DNA of 6,106 nt from Oligoflexia bacterium. Its GTDB lineage: Bacteria > Bdellovibrionota > Bdellovibrionia > Bdellovibrionales > UBA1609. Within the stretch, counting starts at the first letter, position 1. Every line of letters begins with the position of its first letter. Both the position numbers and the translations under genes were made by a program. Location of the stretch: the NCBI GenBank assembly GCA_026914095.1, contig JAPPIY010000236.1:1-6106 (forward strand), written 5' to 3'. This document shows, piece by piece, positions 1 to 4,224 of the stretch. A model generated the notes under the pieces. That model saw nothing but the letters and a program-made list of their open reading frames with translations, did no database searches and was not told the origin of the DNA.

Positions 1-34
1 AGCGATAGCTCGCCCGCTCACTGGCCCCGCAATT

Positions 35-174
35 AAGCCCCCGCCTTTTGTATTTGTTGTTCGCCTTAAAGGATTCTCAAGTTTTATGTTAGTCTTTCGT
101 GTTTGTGTCCGTCTTAAAGAGCTTTCCATTTTGCGTTGGTCTGTTGTATCTGTGTCCGCCCTAAAGAGCTTTCC
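35..174. repeat. Imperfect tandem repeat, period 47 bp, about three units
   Basis: Units at 82-127 and 129-174 align without gaps over 46 bp with 37 identities, sharing the core GTCCGYCYTAAAGAGCTTTCC-like block. A more degenerate unit lies at about 35-80 and needs one indel. A shortened fourth unit may follow at 175-200. The period is not a multiple of three, so no single frame stays open through all units. On the - strand one frame is open from an ATG at 129 to the left edge (43 codons), and another holds a 69-codon frame ending at 114. Both translate the repeat to a similar SSLxRTQ-type peptide. I recognise no protein in it and treat it as repeat DNA. Confidence 0.6.
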
Positions 175-565
175 CGTTTGTGTTTAAGCTGTTCCACTCC
201 TCCCAATAATAAGGTTGCCCTATATTGTGAAAAGCTGAAGTCTGAGCTTGTCCATTGAGATAAAGAGTTAGTCGCCCTTAACCTATTAAAACCCCTTGAG
301 TTTTTAATTTTAAGATAAGCCAAGCCCCTACTGCATTTTTAGTTTAGGTGTTATTTTTAAGTTTTTTCAGCTCTAAAACTTAATTTATACTGGAGTTTGC
401 CCATAATAAAGAGATAGAAAAACTTAACTAGTTGTAAATGCTGGATTTTTCCTGAGTTTGCTCTTTTGCCCTTTAGCCCAGAGAAAAAACAAGGATTTTT
501 ATTTTTTTTTGTAGTATATCTTAACACATTTCTTGACGCTAAAAAATTATAGTAAAATCAGATAG
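175..565. other. AT-rich stretch without a recognisable gene
   Basis: No frame here has convincing coding character. It contains one copy of the 40-bp repeat (451-490, listed separately) and, at about 390-423, a weaker relative of it that shares GAGTTTGCCC near the start and GAAAAAC at the end. A TTGACG at 533-538 followed by TAAAAT at 553-558 resembles a promoter, but the 14-bp spacer is short, so I do not call it. Confidence 0.5.
451..490 (+). repeat. 40-bp dispersed repeat, copy A
   Basis: Begins CCTGAGTTTGC and ends AGCCCAGAGAAAAAAC. It matches 1791-1830 in the same orientation at 37 of 40 positions. Together the two copies bracket the broken nuclease gene at 736-1719. Similarity stops abruptly at both right ends (490 and 1830), which suggests a defined unit edge. 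No open frame or known element is recognised in it. Confidence 0.8.
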
Positions 566-583
566 TTAGAAGATCTTAGATCT

Positions 584-712
584 TTGAAAGGCAAACTCAG
601 GATAAAAGGTGGCACAGATGAATTAGATAAGCTTCAGCTTCTATACTGGCGAATTAATAGATCAAAAGGCATAAAAAGCCTCCCAGATTTTTTTATTGAT
701 CTGCTAGTCTAA
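584..712 (+). CDS. Small open frame of 42 codons, unrecognised, perhaps a gene remnant
   Basis: The frame is open from 566 (after a TAG at 563) to a TAA at 710. The only plausible start is the TTG at 584, and no clear ribosome binding site precedes it. The predicted peptide has a balanced composition: a basic amino end, an acidic-leucine helix-like middle (TDELDKLQLLYWRINRSKG) and a hydrophobic end (PDFFIDLLV). This reads more like real protein than random AT-rich translation, so it may be the tail of a decayed gene. I do not recognise a family. It converges on the nuclease gene, with 23 bp between the two stop codons. It could equally be chance. Confidence 0.22.
   Translation: MKGKLRIKGGTDELDKLQLLYWRINRSKGIKSLPDFFIDLLV
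590..601 (-). repeat. 12-bp inverted partner of the 40-bp repeat start
   Basis: GGCAAACTCAGG here is the exact reverse complement of CCTGAGTTTGCC at 1791-1802. The pair therefore faces inward or outward around the whole nuclease gene. Similarity does not extend beyond the 12 bp, so it could be a short end motif of a mobile unit or a coincidence. Confidence 0.35.
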
Positions 713-735
713 AAGACTGCAAAAAGAAAAAATAA

Positions 736-1719
736 TTAAGCCCCGTTTTTTAGCTTTTTAATCTCTTCTGTAGAAAAGCCCGTTACTTTAGATATAACTG
801 AAATATTCATTTTTTCCTTCAGCATATTTAAAACAACTTCTTGACGGCCTTCTTGACGGCCTTTTCGTATACCTTCCCTTTGTCCTTCCCAACGGCCTTT
901 TTCTTTAATAACTTCTCTTATGTTCATAATTCCTCCTTCTTTTAAAATTCCCTCTTCTATAAGACCCTGCTCCGCTTTTTGCCACTCCCTCCACTTTAAT
1001 CCCGTCGTATCTCTCAAATACTCCACTATTCCAAAAACTATCTCATTCACTTCTCTTTTTGTCTTCCTTCTCAACATATTTCCAAAGTAATCTCTGATTA
1101 TAGCTCTTACTTTTTCTGAGGACGGCTCTTTTATATCCCAAACCTCATCCAATAGCTTTATTATTCCCCATACCTTAGACCTCTTATCCTTAAAAATCTT
1201 CCGTATCTTTGGGGCTTTTGTATCTATTATCTTCAACTTGAAGTTTAACATATTTCCTCTGATTTCAACAGGTATTTTAGAAAAAAAGTCCTTAAAATCC
1301 TCTTCCTGAAGAGACTTTTTCCACTTCATAAGCTGTTTGCCGTGATAAAATAGAAGTGGAGTTATGGGCTGAGTTGCCCTTTTTGCTTAATATTGTGTTT
1401 TCTAAGTAAAATCTGGTAATCTAAAAACTGCTCAAACATGTATCTGTCATACTGGCTCTTATGCTCCAACAAGATAAAAATTCTAAGACTCTTATCCGGA
1501 TAATTTTTAAAAGGATATAGATAAAATGAGATCAGCTCCTCTTCCTTCAAAAGTGTCTTTTTCTGTTTTTATTTTGCTTAAATTAAAAACCTTTAGCTCT
1601 GCTTTTGAAAAGGCAAGCAGGAGCAATTCTTTAGCTAATTTTGGATCAGAGAAAAAAGCTTTGAAAAACCTATCGTGGCTAAAAGCCGGCTTTTTGGTTT
1701 TCTTAAAAATCTTTTTCAT
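736..1719 (-). pseudogene. Rpn-family (PD-(D/E)XK) nuclease/putative transposase, split by two frameshifts
   Basis: Three - strand frames (1719-1507, 1550-1362, 1329-736) join into one protein of about 327 residues. After ATATCC the minus strand carries TTTT (plus 1509-1512), where removing one T continues SISF into KNYPDKSL. At plus 1366-1368 one base is missing, and adding it continues QLSP into ITPLLFYHGK. The shifts cancel, so total length is that of an intact gene. Family features are the amino-terminal HDRFFKAFF (H15, D16), D63 in GADLIL, the E85-x-K87 pair in ILLEHKSQ, the FYHG motif after the second shift, and a Gly/Gln/Arg-rich EGQREG/KGRQEG tract near the carboxyl end. Rpn proteins are known as DNA endonucleases that promote recombination, usually in several copies per genome. 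The start at 1719 is an ATG with AAGGA 8 bases upstream. As read, the gene cannot give a full protein without frameshifting; sequencing error is the alternative. Confidence 0.85.
837..863. repeat. 12-bp tandem duplication inside the nuclease gene
   Basis: CTTCTTGACGGC occurs twice back to back (837-848, 849-860) and a third copy begins. On the - strand it encodes a repeated RQEG/GRQE unit. Such in-frame short repeats in the Gly/Gln-rich tail are common in Rpn-family proteins and explain its variable length. Confidence 0.8.
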
Positions 1720-1790
1720 AGATAAATCCTTGAGTTTTTTAAATATATTGAAAAACTTTAAAGGCTTTTTTCAAAAATACAAGTATTCAA

Positions 1791-1830
1791 CCTGAGTTTG
1801 CCATTTTGTCCTTTAGCCCAGAGAAAAAAC
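1791..1830 (+). repeat. 40-bp dispersed repeat, copy B
   Basis: Same orientation as copy A (451-490), differing at three positions near the middle. It lies 72 bp upstream of the nuclease start codon, so it may overlap that gene's promoter region. Its last base directly precedes the inverted-repeat element fragment that starts near 1831. Confidence 0.8.
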
Positions 1831-1885
1831 GCTGAAAATACGGGAATTATAGACATGACTTAGCTTTGTTCCTTTCATTTATAAG
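1831..1885. mobile_element. Decayed end of the inverted-repeat (MITE-like) element
   Basis: The core 1842-1864 matches the left terminus of the element at 3476-3658 at 21 of 23 positions, through GACATGACTTAGC. The following TTGTTCCTTTCATTTAT matches the reverse complement of that element's right side, which has TTGTTCCTTTATTTAT. The preceding GCTGAAAATAC resembles the flank GCTAAAATTTT of the intact copy. No matching opposite terminus is seen, so this is a truncated or heavily diverged member of the same family, in the leader of the ATP synthase operon. Confidence 0.55.
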
Positions 1886-1973
1886 CTTTTGAAAAAAGAG
1901 CCTGAAAGATTTAAAACCAGAATTTTCAAACAGGATCTGTATCAAATTGGGATCCTAGGCTTAAAATTTCAGA

Positions 1974-2002
1974 TTGACCTTGAGCTTAAGACGGTCTAAT
2001 AA
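1974..2002 (+). promoter_or_regulatory. Candidate promoter, distal
   Basis: TTGACC at 1974-1979 and TAATAA at 1997-2002 with a 17-bp spacer. The -35 is good and the -10 is poor. It would read toward the ATP synthase genes. Sequence alone cannot confirm it. Confidence 0.2.
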
Positions 2003-2039
2003 AAAATAAATCATTTAAGTTGAGATTGGGTTTAAGGTT

Positions 2040-2067
2040 TTGGACAGGTTTTTGCTTTTTTTAGGAT
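2040..2067 (+). promoter_or_regulatory. Candidate promoter of the ATP synthase operon
   Basis: TTGGAC at 2040-2045 and TAGGAT at 2062-2067 with a 16-bp spacer, about 120 bp before the first gene. This is the better of the two candidates in the leader by position and spacing. Confidence 0.33.
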
Positions 2068-2075
2068 AAAGGGGA

Positions 2076-2198
2076 ATGGGGGAGCGAGAAAAAAGAGAGC
2101 CATCCTTAATTTTTGTTGGCGCAATGAGAAATGAGATGAAAAACATAGGTAAGATCCGTATAACTACCTTAAAGGAAGAGGCTTTATGGAGGTTTTAA
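2076..2198 (+). CDS. Possible 40-codon leader frame overlapping the b' start
   Basis: An ATG at 2076 opens a frame that ends with TAA at 2196-2198, overlapping the first 13 bases of the b' gene in another frame. The peptide is rich in charged residues (MGEREKREPSLIF, then GAMRNEMKNIGKIR). AAGGGG lies almost against the ATG, too close for a good ribosome binding site; an internal ATG at 2124 is another option. If translated, termination at 2198 could couple to initiation at 2186. It may be chance; I recognise no homologue. Confidence 0.2.
   Translation: MGEREKREPSLIFVGAMRNEMKNIGKIRITTLKEEALWRF
2172..2178 (+). promoter_or_regulatory. Ribosome binding site of the b' gene
   Basis: AAGGAAG ends 7 bases before the ATG at 2186. 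It is a strong purine-rich site that fixes this start and is better than those of the b and gamma genes. Confidence 0.7.
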
Positions 2199-2629
2199 GC
2201 AATCTGGCTCAAACTTTAGAATTGGATCACAGTTTTTTTTATCATTTGCTTTTGGCTTTTGTTCTCTTTCTTGTCTCTAAAAATTGGCTGTTTCAGCCTT
2301 ATATTTCCACGATGAATCAGCGAAGACAATTCACAAAAGGACGCTTGGAAAAAAGCGGAGACTTAGAACAGAAGATTCAAAAAAGCCAAGCGCTCTATGA
2401 GCAGAAAGCCAAAAAAATTCACAAAGAGTTTCAGCAACTTTTTAATAAAATGAGAGACAGAGCTTTGGAACAATTTTCTGAAGAAAGTTTAAAGCTGGAG
2501 AAAGATCAAAAACTTTGGCTGGAGAGGGAAAAGGAAAAATTAAAAGAAAGCGCTCAAGAGCAGAATAAAATTTTAGAAAGTGAAATCCCTCAGTTAAAAT
2601 CCGCGCTGTTGAGCAAAATTAAAAGTTAA
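2186..2629 (+). CDS. atpF': F1Fo ATP synthase Fo subunit b' (first b-type stalk subunit)
   Basis: 147 residues, the usual size for a b-type subunit. One membrane segment lies at about residues 16-32 (FFYHLLLAFVLFLVSKN). It is followed by LFQPYISTMNQRR, the typical turn into the cytoplasm, and a long charged helix to the end, rich in Lys, Glu and Gln and suited to dimeric coiled coil. In the enzyme, b' pairs with b as the peripheral stalk that holds F1 against rotation. It is first in the operon and its stop lies 12 bases before the b start. Assignment rests on architecture and position in front of b-delta-alpha-gamma, because b subunits conserve little sequence. Whether it is named b or b' is a convention; the second gene has the signal-like sequence. 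Confidence 0.88.
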   Translation: MEVLSNLAQTLELDHSFFYHLLLAFVLFLVSKNWLFQPYISTMNQRRQFTKGRLEKSGDLEQKIQKSQALYEQKAKKIHKEFQQLFNKMRDRALEQFSEESLKLEKDQKLWLEREKEKLKESAQEQNKILESEIPQLKSALLSKIKS

Positions 2630-2641
2630 AGGTTTGCGAAA

Positions 2642-3376
2642 GTGAAGAGGTTTTTGTCTTTCTTTTTATCCCGTTTGAATTTTGAGGTTTTTTCTGGAAA
2701 TTCCTGTCCTCGTTTTTATGAAGGCCGGCTGAGAGGGAGTTCAGGCTTTTGGGGAAATTCTGAACAGACCCTAGCTAAAATTTCAAATCCGGGCCGTATA
2801 TTTAAAATAGGTTGGAGCCTGATATTATTTTTTCCGTTTTTTGCTTATTCGGCTTCCGCTGAATTTTCCCCGAAAGCTCTTTTTATTCAAGTTTTTAATT
2901 TTTCTATTTTTCTATTTCTATTTTTATTTTTGGTTAAAAAAACCTTGCAGACCTTTTTTCATAAGAGGCAGAAAGACTTTTTTGCTTTTGAGGAGCAGGC
3001 TTTAAAGTTAGAGAGAGAAAAACAAAAGGAAAAGGAGCTTTGGGACGGCAAATTGAAAGACTTAAATAACAAAGAAAAAAACATACAAAAGCAGGCTCAA
3101 ACAGAAGGAGAGCGTTTTAGGGCGCAAAAGCGGAAGGAGCTGGAAGAGTTTTCTGAAAGGCTGAAAAAAACCTCTGAATTTTTTCTGAATTTAGAAAAAC
3201 AAAAGCTAAGAAGGGAGAGTTTAAGCTATTGGAAAGCTCAGCTGGTGGAAAGCGCAAGAAGGGATTTGAGCCAGCTGGCTTTGTTTGAGGATTTTCAAAA
3301 AGCGGAGCAGACTGGCTTTATAAATCTTTTGCAAAAGCAAAATGAGAAAAGGGGTTTTTATAAGGATCAGGTTTGA
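2642..3376 (+). CDS. atpF: F1Fo ATP synthase Fo subunit b, with repeat-derived N-terminal extension
   Basis: 244 residues, long for a b subunit (about 150-190 is usual). The start is GTG with AAAGG 9 bases upstream. Residues 1-10 are followed by a segment (about 11-50) encoded by a 119-bp repeat that recurs after the gene. Then comes a signal-like stretch (about 53-73, hydrophobic LILFFPFFAY, ending ASA before E74), a very hydrophobic membrane segment at about 80-98, and a long Lys/Glu/Gln-rich helix to the end. A cleavable-looking signal on the second b subunit fits Bdellovibrio-type operons. No ATG, GTG or TTG lies between the repeat and the membrane segment (the first is a TTG inside it), so the repeat is probably translated. 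The stop codon at 3374-3376 lies within the second repeat copy, so that insertion may also have reset the carboxyl end. The protein pairs with b' as the peripheral stalk. Confidence 0.85.
   Translation: MKRFLSFFLSRLNFEVFSGNSCPRFYEGRLRGSSGFWGNSEQTLAKISNPGRIFKIGWSLILFFPFFAYSASAEFSPKALFIQVFNFSIFLFLFLFLVKKTLQTFFHKRQKDFFAFEEQALKLEREKQKEKELWDGKLKDLNNKEKNIQKQAQTEGERFRAQKRKELEEFSERLKKTSEFFLNLEKQKLRRESLSYWKAQLVESARRDLSQLALFEDFQKAEQTGFINLLQKQNEKRGFYKDQV
2673..2791 (+). repeat. 119-bp repeat, copy 1, in frame inside the b subunit gene
   Basis: Aligns with 3371-3481 plus 3659-3666 at roughly 70% identity with few gaps. Matching blocks include GTTTGA-TTTTGA at the start, GGAACAG/TGAACAG, and GCTAAAATTTCAAA near the end. 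Translated in the copy-1 frame the two copies give LNFEV/LSFEV, RGSSGFWGNSEQ/RGGSVFCGKTEQ and AKISNP/AKISNP. Copy 1 shows C-to-T changes that remove the GC-rich stem of copy 2 (CCTGTCCTCG against CCCGCCCCCG). It has no stop in the reading frame of the gene, whereas copy 2 does. This fits a repeat domesticated as protein sequence. Confidence 0.78.
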
Positions 3377-3404
3377 GTTTTGAAGTTGGCTTGGGAGATT
3401 CCCG

Positions 3405-3440
3405 CCCCCGTGTTTCCACGAGGGCATGCTTTCGCGGGGG
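3405..3440 (+). other. GC-rich hairpin in repeat copy 2
   Basis: CCCCCG (3405-3410) pairs with CGGGGG (3435-3440), extended inward by a G-T and a G-C pair, around a loop of about 20 bases. It starts 28 bases after the b stop codon. No T-run follows, so it is not a standard intrinsic terminator, but it could slow ribosomes or protect a 3' end after mRNA cleavage. Confidence 0.55.
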
Positions 3441-3466
3441 TTCTGTCTTCTGTGGGAAGACGGAAC
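3440..3466 (+). other. 11-bp stem-loop in repeat copy 2
   Basis: GTTCTGTCTTC (3440-3450) pairs with GAAGACGGAAC (3456-3466) through ten Watson-Crick pairs and one G-T pair, with a 5-base loop TGTGG. It abuts the preceding hairpin, giving a double stem between the b and delta genes. There is no following T-run. Confidence 0.7.
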
Positions 3467-3475
3467 AGTAAGCTA

Positions 3476-3658
3476 AAATTTTGGGAATTCTATACATGAC
3501 TTAGCGTAAAGAGCTTTTAAACTCAGAAAATAAAAGAGTTTTGAGCGATTTGTCTGGAAAATAAATAAGGATAAATATAAAAAGAAATAGAAAAAGTCTC
3601 TAAAAAATGGAATAAATAAAGGAACAATGCGAAGTCATGTATAGAATTCCCAAAATTT
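3476..3658. mobile_element. MITE-like element with perfect 27-bp terminal inverted repeats
   Basis: Positions 3476-3502 and 3632-3658 are exact reverse complements, containing TGGGAATTCTATACATGACTT. The 129-bp interior is AT-rich, purine-biased and codes for nothing. The insertion splits repeat copy 2. The uninterrupted copy 1 reads GCTAAAATTTCAAA, so the pre-insertion site was probably GCTAAAATTTCAAA too, with an A/T-rich duplication of about 6-7 bp (AAATTT or AAAATTT). The exact boundary is ambiguous because the termini and target share A and T runs. Small size, inverted ends, lack of a gene and a second related fragment at 1831-1885 support a non-autonomous transposable element. It lies in the operon between the b and delta genes. 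Confidence 0.85.
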
Positions 3659-3667
3659 CAAACCCGA

Positions 3668-3696
3668 TTGACATCATAGGTTAGGAGAATTTTTAA
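3668..3696 (+). promoter_or_regulatory. Candidate internal promoter before the delta gene
   Basis: A perfect TTGACA at 3668-3673 stands 17 bp before TTTTAA at 3691-3696, which is a poor -10. It lies just right of the MITE-like insertion and could restore expression of delta-alpha-gamma if the hairpins upstream cut transcription. Only the -35 box is persuasive. Confidence 0.25.
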
Positions 3697-3708
3697 GAGG
3701 ATAAGATT

Positions 3709-4224
3709 TTGAAAAAAAGAAAAAGTGAAATTTACGCCAAAGCTCTTTTTGAGCTGGAATCCAGCTCAGCGCTTTTAAGCCATTTGAAAAATTTTGCGGA
3801 AATTTTTATGGAGAAAAAAACTTTTCTATTTTTTCTTTCTTTAAGTGTTCCTTTTTCTGAAAAGAAAAAGGCCTTAGAGGAAAGTTTAAAAACAGCTCCT
3901 CTTCTCCTTAAAAATTTCTTTTTTATTTTGTTGGACAATAAAAAGTTTTCTCTTTTGCCTGACATTGTCCAAACTTATCGTGAGCTTTTGGATGAAAAAA
4001 ATAAAGTCTGCCGGGGATTGATTTTCAGCCCTCAACAGCCAGCAAAGGAGGAGAAAGAAGAGATTGAAAGGCTTTTAGGGCAATTTTTTAAGAAAAAGGT
4101 TGCTCTTGAGCCAAAAGAGGATAAAAAGCTTATAGCTGGTTTTTTAGTGGATATAGGGGGTTATATTTTTAAAGGAGCCAGTGAGCAGTATCTTAAAAAC
4201 TTTGAAAAGTTGGGAGGTCTATAA
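3709..4224 (+). CDS. atpH: F1Fo ATP synthase F1 subunit delta (OSCP family)
   Basis: 171 residues, normal for the family (about 175-180). The start is TTG, chosen because AAGAGG (3695-3700) lies 8 bases upstream and the frame begins with the family-typical Ser/Ile-Tyr-Ala-x-ALFEL helix. An amino-terminal helical domain (about 5-105, including PFSEKKKALEESL and NKKFSLLPDIVQTYRELLDEKN) is followed by a carboxyl domain ending LIAGFLVDIGGYIFKGAS, which matches the conserved delta tail. Delta sits on top of the alpha-beta hexamer and binds the b-b' stalk. It is separated from the b gene by 332 bp containing inserted repeats, but its stop overlaps the alpha ATG by one base (TAATG), so alpha is probably translationally coupled. 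Confidence 0.9.
   Translation: MKKRKSEIYAKALFELESSSALLSHLKNFAEIFMEKKTFLFFLSLSVPFSEKKKALEESLKTAPLLLKNFFFILLDNKKFSLLPDIVQTYRELLDEKNKVCRGLIFSPQQPAKEEKEEIERLLGQFFKKKVALEPKEDKKLIAGFLVDIGGYIFKGASEQYLKNFEKLGGL
4212..4218 (+). promoter_or_regulatory. Ribosome binding site of the alpha gene
   Basis: GGGAGGT ends 5 bases before the ATG at 4224, within the last codons of delta. It is the strongest site in the operon, as expected for a subunit needed in three copies per enzyme. Confidence 0.75.

Larger units (their letters stand above)
1886..2185. other. Leader region upstream of the ATP synthase operon
   Basis: About 300 bp without a convincing gene. It contains two promoter-like pairs and a small overlapping frame (listed separately). 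It also holds CCTAGGCTTAAAATTTCAG at about 1954-1972, followed by ATTGACC, resembling the 3' end of the 119-bp repeat (CCTAGCTAAAATTTCA at 2770-2785). I see no terminator closing off an upstream + strand gene. Confidence 0.5.
3371..3666 (+). repeat. 119-bp repeat, copy 2, interrupted by the MITE-like element
   Basis: The left part is 3371-3481 and the right part is 3659-3666; the MITE-like element sits between them. It begins over the last sense codon and stop codon of the b gene and fills much of the gap to delta. It is more GC-rich than its surroundings and forms two hairpins (listed separately). Similarity to copy 1 may continue weakly to ATAGGTT (3676-3682 against 2807-2813). Confidence 0.75.

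Noticed and set aside
35..174. CRISPR array
   Set aside because: Units of 46-47 bp are adjacent and diverged throughout; there are no identical repeats separated by unique spacers.
114..323. 69-codon frame on the - strand
   Set aside because: Starts with TTG without a ribosome binding site, ends inside the tandem repeat, has Ser/Thr/Arg/Gln-rich composition and resembles no family. More likely chance translation of repeat DNA.
700..735. Terminator for the small frame or the nuclease gene
   Set aside because: AGTCT-AAA-AGACT is only a 5-bp stem with a minimal loop and no proper T-run in the expected position on either strand.
1526..1795. 89-codon frame on the + strand
   Set aside because: It is the antisense of the conserved amino-terminal part of the Rpn nuclease, whose motifs are on the other strand.
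3221..3427. 68-codon frame on the - strand
   Set aside because: Antisense of the b subunit helix and repeat copy 2; no family features.
3405..3470. Intrinsic terminator after the b gene
   Set aside because: The stems are strong but no T-run follows either one, and essential operon genes continue downstream. Listed as hairpins only.
3732..3965. 77-codon frame on the - strand
   Set aside because: Antisense of the delta gene; Lys/Phe-rich artefact of AT-rich coding sequence.
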